Source: Acidobacteria bacterium OLB17
Lineage (GTDB): Bacteria; Acidobacteriota; Blastocatellia; Pyrinomonadales; Pyrinomonadaceae
Reading direction: 5' to 3'
Assembly: GCA_001567505.1 (NCBI GenBank)
Contig: LLEU01000040.1
Coordinates: 1 to 64,000, forward strand
Length of the DNA: 64,000 nt
The position numbers were made by a program, and so were the translations under genes. The notes beneath the pieces are model-generated. The model saw only the letters and a program-made list of their open reading frames with translations, did not search any database and was not told where the DNA came from. Below, piece by piece: positions 1 through 7,809 of the stretch. Every line of letters begins with the position of its first letter. The first letter of the stretch is position 1.

Positions 1-1223
1 CGAAGCATTCCGCCGAGATCGTCGATCTTCTTAATGTACTCGACCGCCGCTTGTTCGAGCTTTGTCGTGAGCTCTTCGAGGGCGTAGCTTCCCGCGAACG
101 GATCGACGGTGTCGGCGACGCCAGATTCGTGCGCGATCACCTGTTGGGTTCGCAGGGCGATGCGTGCGGCATTCTCGGTCGGGAGCCCGAGGGCCTCGTC
201 CATCGAATTCGTATGCAGGCTCTGCGTACCGCCGAGGACGGCCGCAAGGGCCTGGATCGTCGTACGGACGATGTTCACTTCCGGTTGCTGTGCTGTGAGT
301 GTGGAGCCGGCCGTCTGCGTGTGAAATCGAAGCATCATCGACCTTTCGTCCTTTGCCGCGAACCGCTCTTTCATAATTTTCGCCCAGAGGCGGCGGGCCG
401 CACGGAACTTCGCGATCTCTTCGATCAGATTGTTGTGCGAGTTGAAGAAGAACGAGAGGCGAGGTGCGAAACGGTCAACCTCAAGGCCTGCGGAGATCGC
501 CGCCTCGACGTAGCAGATCGCGTCGGCGAGCGTGAATGCGATCTCTTGTGCGGCGGTCGATCCAGCTTCGCGAATGTGATAGCCGGAGATCGATATCGAG
601 TTCCAATTCGGTACTTCGCGTGTACAAAAGGCGAACGTGTCAGTGATCAGGCGAAGTGAAGGCTTGGGTGGAAAGATGTAAGTTCCGCGGGCGATGTATT
701 CCTTGAGGATGTCGTTCTGGACGGTGCCGTTCACCTTGTCGAACGGGACATTCTGCTTTTTGGCGACCGCAAGATAAAGGCAAAGGAGCGTGGCGGCGGT
801 CGCGTTGATCGTCATAGAGGTCGAGACGCGGTCGAGCGGAATGCCGTCAAAGAGCGTGAGCATATCCTCGAGCGAATCGATCGCGACGCCGACCTTGCCA
901 ACCTCGCCTGCGGCAAGCGGATCGTCGGAATCGAGGCCGATCTGCGTCGGTAGGTCGAAGGCGACGCTGAGGCCCGTTGTGCCCTGTGAGAGCAGATATT
1001 TGTATCGCTCGTTCGATTCTTCGGCAGTTGCAAAGCCCGCGTATTGCCGCATCGTCCAGAACCGCCCGCGATACATCGACCGCCGAACGCCGCGCGTATA
1101 TGGAAAGCTCCCGGGTTCGTTCAGATCCGTTTCGTACGAGATCGGAGCTGTATTATCGGGGTTGAAATCGTTCGGGAGTTCGATATCCGAAGAGGTGCAA
1201 AAGCGTTCGCGTCTGGTTGCCAT
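1..1223 (-). CDS. methylmalonyl-CoA mutase, large (catalytic) subunit, partial
   Basis: Interconverts succinyl-CoA and methylmalonyl-CoA with adenosylcobalamin. The reverse strand reads as one open frame of about 407 codons that leaves the window at its left edge, so the C-terminus is missing. Family motifs are clear: an N-terminal [20 protein letters not shown] block, the TIM-barrel segment [17 protein letters not shown], and [18 protein letters not shown] followed by [16 protein letters not shown] and DPFAGSY. Whether a B12-binding domain follows cannot be seen. I chose the ATG at 1223 ([12 protein letters not shown]) because family members begin close to the RRERF..SS segment. An in-frame ATG at 1289 would add 22 residues, and neither has a strong ribosome binding site. 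The gene is divergent from the hypothetical gene at 1337. The link to the B12 uptake genes near 50-55 kb is functional inference. Confidence 0.93.
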   Translation of the reverse strand, partial: MATRRERFCTSSDIELPNDFNPDNTAPISYETDLNEPGSFPYTRGVRRSMYRGRFWTMRQYAGFATAEESNERYKYLLSQGTTGLSVAFDLPTQIGLDSDDPLAAGEVGKVGVAIDSLEDMLTLFDGIPLDRVSTSMTINATAATLLCLYLAVAKKQNVPFDKVNGTVQNDILKEYIARGTYIFPPKPSLRLITDTFAFCTREVPNWNSISISGYHIREAGSTAAQEIAFTLADAICYVEAAISAGLEVDRFAPRLSFFFNSHNNLIEEIAKFRAARRLWAKIMKERFAAKDERSMMLRFHTQTAGSTLTAQQPEVNIVRTTIQALAAVLGGTQSLHTNSMDEALGLPTENAARIALRTQQVIAHESGVADTVDPFAGSYALEELTTKLEQAAVEYIKKIDDLGGML

Positions 1224-1336
1224 TTCTTTTTGCGAATAGGTTATCACAGAGTCGCCCGCGGAGCCTTTTGAAGCGGTGAGGCAAGTCATTTAATCTATTG
1301 GAACGCTATTCGAACGAAAGGTTTGGAAGGGCCCGA

Positions 1337-2008
1337 GTGAATTATTTCAATTATTACACCGAGATCGAGGATACGTTCGTGCGGCGGCGAGGCAAGCATC
1401 TCTTCCTTTCGCCGCTTGATTGGGCGATGATCGAGGGCTGGAAGGAACGAGGCATTCCGCTGCACATCGTACTGCGTTCGATCGAATCGGTCTTTGATGT
1501 GTTCGACCGCCAGCCGCCGGGCACGCGTACGATCAAAAGCTTGTTCTACTGCCGCGAAGAGGTCGAGGTCCAGTACAAGGAATGGCTGAGTTCGCAGACG
1601 GGGAAGGGCAGCGAGGCCGAGTCAGCGAACTCCGAATTCACGATCGAGCGGATCGCACGGCACATTGACGATTGTTCCACCAAGCTTGAGGAATGCCGTA
1701 CCGAGGCCCTTTCCGAGGGCATAGGCCGAGCTTTGACGCATCTTTCCGAGATAAGAGCGAATCTAACCGATGATCTCGACATGGTCGATAAAACGCTGAA
1801 TGACGTTGAAAAGCTGCTTGACCGCACGCTGCTTGAGAATTGGGAACCGAATCATCTTGCGGGGCTTGAGGCCGACGTGAAGAGCCAGTTAAAGCCTTAT
1901 AAACGCGATATGGAACCGGACAAATACAAGTACACGTGCGAGTTGATGCTGATGAAAAGGCTTCGTGAAGAAGCGGGCGTGCCGCGCCTTGGACTTTATT
2001 TTTTATGA
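1337..2008 (+). CDS. conserved hypothetical protein, possibly DNA-replication/primosome-like
   Basis: A 223-residue soluble protein with no signal peptide or membrane segment; I do not recognise the family with certainty. The N-terminal third (VNYFNYYTEIEDTFVRRRG, then LFLSPLDWAMIEGW) is well ordered, and residues of about 100-190 look like a charged helical or coiled-coil region rich in Glu, Asp and Lys. The frame is open from a TTG at 1298, but the GTG at 1337 has a GGAAGG motif upstream and gives a more natural N-terminus, so I use it. Its stop codon overlaps the ATG of the next gene (ATGA at 2005), which points to translational coupling. The replication idea rests only on the winged-helix-like feel of the N-terminus and is weak. 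Confidence 0.72.
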   Translation: MNYFNYYTEIEDTFVRRRGKHLFLSPLDWAMIEGWKERGIPLHIVLRSIESVFDVFDRQPPGTRTIKSLFYCREEVEVQYKEWLSSQTGKGSEAESANSEFTIERIARHIDDCSTKLEECRTEALSEGIGRALTHLSEIRANLTDDLDMVDKTLNDVEKLLDRTLLENWEPNHLAGLEADVKSQLKPYKRDMEPDKYKYTCELMLMKRLREEAGVPRLGLYFL

Positions 2009-2721
2009 AAGCGATCTTCGCGATATTTATACTTTTCCTGACGATCTCACCGATCCTTGGTCAAAAGGGCGAACCTCACGGCAAGGAGCTTCCCACGTCC
2101 ATTCCCGTAAAGCCGGGCACTGAGGTGCGCGAGGCCAGGACGAAACTCGATGCGGGCTCCGTGATCGGACGAAGCTACATCAACCCCACGCTTAGTTTTC
2201 AGGTAACGTTCCCCGACAGTTGGCTCATTCCCGGGCCCGATTTTGAGGACTATATGAAGTCTGCGGGTTTTGACCTGCACACGATCAACACCGAGGCTCT
2301 CGGGCCGGTGGCGAAAGCGAGGTTCGCAAAGAACGTCACCGTTCTTTTGACGGCGTACCGCTCGATGCCGGGGACACCCGACAACACATTTTTTATTATT
2401 GCGGCCGAAGATATTTCCGCTGTGCCGGCGATCAAGGATGCGGTCGATTACATCGACGTTGTTCGTGCCGGACTCTTGAAGGCCAAGCTGCCCGCGGGCT
2501 TTAAGGTCGGCGAGACCGACGCGGAGAAACTCGGCGCGATGCAGTTCGCATTCCTCGATGCGTCCTCGGGCACGCAGAAACGGCGGCTTTACGCCACGGT
2601 GCGAAAGGGCTACGCCGTTCTGTTCACAGTCTCGTACGTAAAGGACGAGGATCTTGTCGTCGCCCGCAAAGTGCTCGAAACAGGAGACTTCTTCCTGCCG
2701 ACCGAAGCCGCCCCGCAATAG
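2005..2721 (+). CDS. secreted hypothetical protein
   Basis: Predicted exported protein of 238 residues. The first 19 residues form a signal peptide (MKAIFAIFILFLTISPILG) ending before QKGEPHG. The mature part contains YINPTLSFQVTFPDSWLIPG, which resembles the opening strands of PsbP/DUF1795-like folds found in many acidobacterial secreted proteins; that match is by eye. No catalytic motif is visible. The start overlaps the stop of the upstream gene by four bases, so the two are probably co-transcribed. Two inverted repeats directly follow its stop codon. Confidence 0.75.
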   Translation: MKAIFAIFILFLTISPILGQKGEPHGKELPTSIPVKPGTEVREARTKLDAGSVIGRSYINPTLSFQVTFPDSWLIPGPDFEDYMKSAGFDLHTINTEALGPVAKARFAKNVTVLLTAYRSMPGTPDNTFFIIAAEDISAVPAIKDAVDYIDVVRAGLLKAKLPAGFKVGETDAEKLGAMQFAFLDASSGTQKRRLYATVRKGYAVLFTVSYVKDEDLVVARKVLETGDFFLPTEAAPQ

Positions 2722-2728
2722 TCCAAAG

Positions 2729-2781
2729 TTGAAAATTATTTTCAAAAAGATGCGCGAGAACATATTTTTTTAGTTCCGCGC
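2729..2781. repeat. two adjacent inverted repeats after the secreted-protein gene
   Basis: Positions 2729-2745 form a perfect AT-rich palindrome (TTGAAAAT, one base, ATTTTCAA). Positions 2752-2761 and 2773-2781 form a second hairpin (GCGCG-A-GAAC pairing with GTTCCGCGC, with one bulged base) around an 11-base T-rich loop. Neither is followed by a clean T run, so they are not textbook terminators. They may end the upstream transcript or act as a regulatory site for the methyltransferase gene at 2866. Confidence 0.4.
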
Positions 2782-2865
2782 AAAGGAACATAGCTTTCAA
2801 AGCCGCTGAATTTTGAATGGGTTCGCATTCTGCACCCGCAAATTCCCGCGACAAGGAGAAAAGCT

Positions 2866-3642
2866 ATGCATGGTCAACATACGAACACGGAACAAGGGCA
2901 TTGGGTCTTGGCCAAAATGGGGAAACGCGTACTGCGTCCCGGAGGCCGCGAACTGACATCAAAACTCATCGACGGGCTTGATATAAAACGGTCGGACGAT
3001 GTCGTCGAATTCGCCCCCGGAATGGGTTTTACTGCCGCCTTGACCTTGAAGCGTGAGCCTAAGACATACACGGGCATCGAGCTTGATGAGACGGCGGCTG
3101 CGAACCTAAAGGGCCTCATAAACGGGGAAGGCCGCAAGATCATCAATACAAGTGCGGCCGAGACGACGCTTGCCGAGAATTCGGTTGACAAGGTCTATGG
3201 CGAGGCGATGCTGACAATGCAGGCCGATCATCGGAAATCCGAGATCATCGGCGAGGCATTTAGGATCCTGAAGAAAGGCGGCCTTTACGGCATACACGAA
3301 CTTGGGCTTGCCCCCGACAATATCCCGGACGAAACGAAAGCAGAAATTCAACGCGGACTTGCCGAGGTCATTAGGGTCAATGCAAGGCCGCTGACGGAGA
3401 AAGAATGGTCGGCACTACTCGAGAAAGAAGGGTTCAGCATCGTGAAGATCGAGAAAAATCCGATGCACCTGCTCGAGCCGGGACGCGTGGTCCGCGATGA
3501 AGGATTCCTTCGGGCACTTGGGATCGTATTCAATATCGCAACGCACCCGAAAGAGCGAAAACGGATACTCACGATGCGGCGGACGTTCCGTAAATATCGC
3601 GAGCACCTGAACGCGGTCGCGATCGTCGCGAAGAAGAACTAG
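2866..3642 (+). CDS. class I SAM-dependent methyltransferase
   Basis: A 258-residue cytoplasmic methyltransferase. Motif I is VVEFAPGMGFTAAL (residues about 45-58), followed by an acidic strand end, YTGIELDE, that would bind the ribose of S-adenosylmethionine. AFRILKKGGLYGIHE is the usual strand-4/5 region of Methyltransf_11 proteins. The substrate is unknown; the C-terminal part (residues 190-258) is basic and helical. An AAGGAG motif lies seven bases before the ATG, so the start is secure. It begins a run of small plus-strand genes, but spacing does not prove one operon. Confidence 0.85.
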   Translation: MHGQHTNTEQGHWVLAKMGKRVLRPGGRELTSKLIDGLDIKRSDDVVEFAPGMGFTAALTLKREPKTYTGIELDETAAANLKGLINGEGRKIINTSAAETTLAENSVDKVYGEAMLTMQADHRKSEIIGEAFRILKKGGLYGIHELGLAPDNIPDETKAEIQRGLAEVIRVNARPLTEKEWSALLEKEGFSIVKIEKNPMHLLEPGRVVRDEGFLRALGIVFNIATHPKERKRILTMRRTFRKYREHLNAVAIVAKKN

Positions 3643-3765
3643 GTTCGCTACCTATCCGGTGGTCCTCACGTCTTGAACGACACGCTCGGAAAATGGCATC
3701 ATTCTCCGGGCGTGGACTCGCGCCTGAAATGCGTCGTGGGAAACTTCCGCGTCGCCATTCCCGTG

Positions 3766-4158
3766 ATGAACGAAGATATCAAAGCCTACAATGATGCTCA
3801 GGTGCCGAGCGATAGTTCTATCTGCAATGAGCTTGCCCGTTTCATCGACAAGGAACTCCGCGAGGCCGAGAGTAAGATCTGGCACCGCCATCCGGTCTGG
3901 TTCCTCGAAGGGAATCCGATCGTCGGATACAGCAAACAAAAGCCCGGCATCAGGCTGATGTTCTGGAGCGGTGCGGACTTCGACGAAAGCCGCCTTAATG
4001 TCGTTGGCAAGAAGTTCAAGGATGCGTCGATCTTTTTTAATGATGTGAAAGAAATAGACGCAAAAGCGCTCCGAAGCTGGCTAAAGAAGGCCCGCGAGAT
4101 CCAATGGGACTATAAGGGCCTCATCAAACGCAAGGGAAAGCTCGAGAGGTTGAAATAA
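3766..4158 (+). CDS. DUF1801 family protein (YdhG-like)
   Basis: A 130-residue protein of the DUF1801 fold. It opens with [12 protein letters not shown] and contains the family core: [20 protein letters not shown], the strand [12 protein letters not shown], and a basic C-terminal helix. The frame is open further upstream from a TTG at 3673, but residues before the ATG at 3766 do not resemble the family, so I use 3766. The upstream extension cannot be excluded. The DUF2200 gene follows after seven bases. Function is unknown; fold relatives include iron-chaperone-like proteins. Confidence 0.8.
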   Translation: MNEDIKAYNDAQVPSDSSICNELARFIDKELREAESKIWHRHPVWFLEGNPIVGYSKQKPGIRLMFWSGADFDESRLNVVGKKFKDASIFFNDVKEIDAKALRSWLKKAREIQWDYKGLIKRKGKLERLK

Positions 4159-4165
4159 AACGGCT

Positions 4166-4531
4166 ATGAAAAGCACAGCCCATCACGACGATAGGGTCGC
4201 GAAGATGTCGTTTGCGTCTGTCTATCCGCATTATGTCGCAAAGGTCGAGAGCAAGGGGAGGACGGTGGCCGAGCTGGAACAGGTGATCCAGTGGCTTACG
4301 GGTTTTGACAAGAAAAAGCTGAAGAAGCTCATCGAGGAGAAGGTGACGTTCGAGACATTCTTCGAACGGGCAAGCTTAAACCCGAACGCGAGCCTGATCA
4401 CCGGTACGATCTGCGGCTATCGCGTCGAAGATATCGAAAATCCGTTGACGCAAAAGGCACGATACCTCGATAAGCTGATCGATGAGCTCGCCAAAGGACG
4501 CAAGATGGAAAAGATCCTGCGGACTCCTTAA
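4166..4531 (+). CDS. DUF2200 family protein
   Basis: A 121-residue protein matching the DUF2200 pattern: [20 protein letters not shown], then VIQWLTGF, then a Lys-rich helix, then [20 protein letters not shown] and a terminal helix ending near KILRTP. Family proteins are about 115-120 residues, so this one is full length. The fold is small and helical, and no function is established. It lies seven bases after the DUF1801 gene, so the two are probably co-transcribed. Confidence 0.85.
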   Translation: MKSTAHHDDRVAKMSFASVYPHYVAKVESKGRTVAELEQVIQWLTGFDKKKLKKLIEEKVTFETFFERASLNPNASLITGTICGYRVEDIENPLTQKARYLDKLIDELAKGRKMEKILRTP

Positions 4532-4583
4532 GACTCCGGTTTGTACACACAGCGACTCGAGATCGGCTAGTGAAACCAACTAA

Positions 4584-5744
4584 ATGACAGTTCAACCTTC
4601 TGTCGGCGATCGCATTGATATCACGATCGAGCGGATAGTTCCGCGCGGGCTCGGGATCGCGTTTGCCGAAGGGCTAACGATATTCGTTCCGCTCGCCGCG
4701 GCGGGTGACCGCGTCCGCGTCGAGATAACGCAACGCAAGAAGAACATCGCGTTCGCAAGGATCGCCGAGGTCCTAGAGGCGTCGGCGGACCGGATCACAC
4801 CGCCGTGCAAATATTTTGGCGGGTGTGGCGGCTGTGACCTTCAGCAGATGAATTATCCCGCGCAGCTTCGGGCGAAATCCTCGATGGTCGCGGATTCGCT
4901 CAGGCGTCTTGGGAAAATTGAGATCGCCGAGGTCGAGACCGTCGCAAGCCCACAGGAGTTCGGATATCGCGGCCGTGCTCGCTGGCAGGTTCGAGGCGGC
5001 ATTGTCGGGTATTTTCGCCGCGAGAGCCATGACGTGATCGACGTCGAGCATTGCCCGATCCTTACGCCGAAGCTGAATGAAGGCCTTGACGCTGTTCGGA
5101 AAGCGGCGGAAGGTGGCTTGGGCGTTCAGGAGGTCGAGGCGGCGGCGGATGCGGCGAAGTTCGTCGTCTCGTCGCCCGAACGAGACGAAGAGATGCTCGC
5201 CGTGCAGGCGGTGGGCTTTGAATACAGATTTCGCCCGACGAGTTTTTTCCAGGCGAACGCCGGCCTCGTCGAGCCGTTGGTGAATTTCGCAACGGAAGGT
5301 TTTCGCGGTGCAAAGGCCGCAGACCTTTACTGCGGGGTCGGGTTGTTCACGTTACCGCTCGCACGCAATTTCACAGAGGTCACGGGCGTCGAGGCCGTGG
5401 GCGATTCGATCGAACTTGCAAGGGCGAACGCCGAAACCAATGGAATTTCGAATGTGACCTTTGTGAGAGGCTCGGTGCGCGGGTTCGTAGAGACCTCAAA
5501 AGCAAAGGACGCGGACCTTTTCCTGCTCGATCCGCCTCGTTCGGGTACGGAAAAGGGCGTTATCGAGAAGATCGCGGCTCTCCGGCCGAAGGCGATCTCG
5601 TACGTTTCCTGCGACCCTGCGATCCTTGGGCGGGACCTCCGCGTTCTGATGGACGCGGGCTATCGGCTTGACGGCGTGAAGGCGTTCGACCTTTTCCCGC
5701 AGTCGCATCACGTCGAAACAGTTGCGCGTTTGTCGCGAAAGTGA
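4584..5744 (+). CDS. rlmD: 23S rRNA (uracil-5-)-methyltransferase, RlmD/RumA type
   Basis: Methylates a uridine at C5 in rRNA using S-adenosylmethionine; family members act mainly on U1939 of 23S rRNA. An N-terminal TRAM domain (residues 5-60) precedes iron-sulfur cysteines in PPCKYFGGCGGCDLQQ and a fourth at EHCPI. The catalytic part has SFFQAN, the SAM motif DLYCGVGLFTLPLA, LLDPPRSG, the nucleophilic cysteine in SYVSCDPA and the final HVETVA general-base glutamate. At 386 residues it is slightly shorter than E. coli RlmD (about 433). RlmCD- or TrmA-like specificity cannot be ruled out by sequence alone. Confidence 0.88.
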   Translation: MTVQPSVGDRIDITIERIVPRGLGIAFAEGLTIFVPLAAAGDRVRVEITQRKKNIAFARIAEVLEASADRITPPCKYFGGCGGCDLQQMNYPAQLRAKSSMVADSLRRLGKIEIAEVETVASPQEFGYRGRARWQVRGGIVGYFRRESHDVIDVEHCPILTPKLNEGLDAVRKAAEGGLGVQEVEAAADAAKFVVSSPERDEEMLAVQAVGFEYRFRPTSFFQANAGLVEPLVNFATEGFRGAKAADLYCGVGLFTLPLARNFTEVTGVEAVGDSIELARANAETNGISNVTFVRGSVRGFVETSKAKDADLFLLDPPRSGTEKGVIEKIAALRPKAISYVSCDPAILGRDLRVLMDAGYRLDGVKAFDLFPQSHHVETVARLSRK

Positions 5745-5817
5745 GCGAAACCGCTATTTCGGGCAGTTTTTGGGTTTCGGTTCGGCGGGTTTTCCCTTAG
5801 AATCGGTCAAATAGAAT

Positions 5818-6801
5818 ATGCCAAAGAAAAAGCCAGAACCGCCGGGATCCGAGCCATTAGCTACGCGGCTTTCCGTAAAATGCCGATACTGCGGCCAACG
5901 CAACGCCGTTCGTCCCGATTACAAAGCTCACGATGCCAATTGCGGCAGGTGCAAGCTGCCGCTGTCGGACGCCCCGCGAAAGACCTTCGAAAGCCTGGAT
6001 AAGAACGAGTACATCCATCCTGCGGATGCAAAGGCGATGGCTGCTCTGAAGGCCATTCCGGGCGTGGATAGCGCGCTGAAGAAACTGCTTGCATGGACAG
6101 GCGAATCTGCGATCCGTGTGATGTTCACGGCCTCGGCCGTTAAGGTGACGCCGAAACAGTGTCCCGATCTTCACGCAAAGCTCGAGGCCGTGTGTTCGTC
6201 CCTTGGTGTTGAGGTTCCGGACCTTTTCGTACAGCAGAATCCGATCGTGAACGCGTTCACGGGCGGCGTCGAAAAGCCGATGATCGTGCTGCATTCGGCA
6301 TTGATCGAGCGTCTGAACGACGAAGAGACGTTCGCTGTCATCGCGCACGAGGTCGGGCATATTCACGCCGAACACGTGCTCTACCTGACCGCGGCACGCT
6401 TGATGGAATTCCTGTTGAATCGGTCGGTCGCGGCCCTTCTGCCCGGGGCAGAGATCGTTAAATTGATAGTATCTATGGGAATTGCAAGTGCGCTGCTTGC
6501 ATGGGCGCGAAGGGCCGAGCTTTCGTGCGACCGGGCGGCATTGCTCGTAACTCAGGACGCGGATGTGATCGGGCGGACGATGATGAAGCTTGCGGGCGGG
6601 ACTTTTGCTTCAAAGATCGACTATCAGGAGTTCCTCGAACAGGGCCGCGAATTCAAGAAAAACTACGATGCGAGCTCGCTCGACCGCTTCTGGGCGGACG
6701 TGACAAATGCCGGATTGACGCACCCATTTCCGATCTGGCGCGTTGCCGAAGCTCTTGACTGGGCCGAGAGCGAGCAGTACAAGCGGTTGGTAGGTGTGTG
6801 A
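5818..6801 (+). CDS. M48 family zinc metallopeptidase with N-terminal zinc ribbon
   Basis: A 327-residue peptidase of the HtpX/Ste24 family. Zinc ligands are in VIAHEVGHIHAEH (residues about 176-188), with the third ligand probably in the downstream RRAELSCDRAALLV glutamate. Residues about 190-225 form a hydrophobic stretch (LNRSVAALLPGAEIVKLIV) that may be a membrane hairpin. The N-terminal 45 residues hold a zinc ribbon, KCRYCGQRN, and a second pair at NCGRCKLPL, an unusual addition for the family. Start at ATG 5818. It is monocistronic, followed by the long leader of the respiratory operon. Confidence 0.88.
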   Translation: MPKKKPEPPGSEPLATRLSVKCRYCGQRNAVRPDYKAHDANCGRCKLPLSDAPRKTFESLDKNEYIHPADAKAMAALKAIPGVDSALKKLLAWTGESAIRVMFTASAVKVTPKQCPDLHAKLEAVCSSLGVEVPDLFVQQNPIVNAFTGGVEKPMIVLHSALIERLNDEETFAVIAHEVGHIHAEHVLYLTAARLMEFLLNRSVAALLPGAEIVKLIVSMGIASALLAWARRAELSCDRAALLVTQDADVIGRTMMKLAGGTFASKIDYQEFLEQGREFKKNYDASSLDRFWADVTNAGLTHPFPIWRVAEALDWAESEQYKRLVGV

Positions 6802-7080
6802 TTTTTCAATAGATTCGGCGAATTGATTTGATTATCACAAAAAACTAATTTACGCTCGGATTTACACTTCTAAGACGTGTAAGGCATACTTTCAGCCGTG
6901 TGCAATTTGCGGAATCAAAGGGATTTAGTAAACTTGTCCTAGCTTTACGGCTCGCAATTTAATTTAACCTAACGCAGTAAATGTTCGAGCAGCCCACTGC
7001 TCAAATGTTTAGTTGCGAAAAAATCCACTTGACCGGGGCGATAGTTCACACCCGTCGGCCGAGGAGGAACGAGTTTTAAG
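6802..7080 (+). promoter_or_regulatory. leader and promoter region of the act-cox respiratory operon
   Basis: This 279-bp gap is the longest near the operon and should hold its promoter. It is AT-rich between 6820 and 7015. An inverted repeat, GAGCAG-CCCA-CTGCTC, lies at 6987-7002, flanked on each side by AAATGTT. A possible -35-like TTGACC is at about 7033, but I see no convincing -10 partner. GGAGGAACGAG at about 7060-7070 is a candidate ribosome binding site, somewhat far from the ATG at 7081. No ORF with coding character is present. Confidence 0.5.
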
Positions 7081-7740
7081 ATGGCACAGATCTTCAGAAA
7101 GAGCGCCAACAACATTGCAAAGATCAGCTTGATCACGGTGGTCCTGCTGGCGGGCCTTGGGTTTTACGCCTGGACCCAATTTGCGAGGTCGTCCTATTTG
7201 ACGGGGCAGTACCTAGAGATCCAACAACCGGTGCAGTTCTCTCACAAACACCACGTTGGCGACGACGGCATCGATTGCCGCTATTGCCATCAAACGGTGG
7301 AGACAACGGCGTCTGCAGGTATGCCCTCGACCCAGACCTGTATGAACTGTCACAGCCAGCTTTGGGCGGACGCGCCATATCTTGAACCGATCCGTGCAAG
7401 CTTCCGCGACAATAAGCCGATCCAATGGACCCGCGTTCACGACCTTCCTGAGTACGTCTATTTCAACCACAGCATTCACATCGCAAAGGGCGTCGGCTGC
7501 TCAACCTGTCACGGGCCGGTCGATAAGATGCCGACCGTTTACGAAGAGAATACGCTGCAGATGGAATGGTGCATTCAGTGTCACCGCGAGCCGGAGAAGT
7601 TTATCCGGCCGAAGTCCGAGGTCTTTAATATGGAGTATCGCCCGGACGACACGGATCAGGCGACCCGCGATCAGTTGAAGGTCGATTACAAGATCCGCAG
7701 CCGCGAAATGCTCACGAGCTGCTCGACGTGCCACCGATAA
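7081..7740 (+). CDS. actA: alternative complex III subunit A, pentaheme cytochrome c
   Basis: Membrane-anchored periplasmic multiheme cytochrome that passes electrons in quinol:cytochrome c oxidoreductase (ACIII). One N-terminal transmembrane helix (residues about 14-34) anchors the protein. Five CxxCH heme sites are seen: CRYCH, CMNCH, CSTCH, CIQCH and CSTCH, the number known for ActA. Family features FSHKHHVG and YVYFNHSIH supply the distal histidines. It is the first gene of a continuous plus-strand operon running to about 20.7 kb. Confidence 0.93.
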   Translation: MAQIFRKSANNIAKISLITVVLLAGLGFYAWTQFARSSYLTGQYLEIQQPVQFSHKHHVGDDGIDCRYCHQTVETTASAGMPSTQTCMNCHSQLWADAPYLEPIRASFRDNKPIQWTRVHDLPEYVYFNHSIHIAKGVGCSTCHGPVDKMPTVYEENTLQMEWCIQCHREPEKFIRPKSEVFNMEYRPDDTDQATRDQLKVDYKIRSREMLTSCSTCHR

Positions 7741-7809
7741 GGGGTTTTGGATTTTCGCCCAATTGGGATCGGCCCAAAGGGCCGCAAAAGTTTTAAGGAA
7801 TAAGCAAAA

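Noticed and set aside
51-1239. Plus-strand open frames at the left edge
   Set aside because: They overlap the minus-strand methylmalonyl-CoA mutase, whose family motifs are unmistakable.
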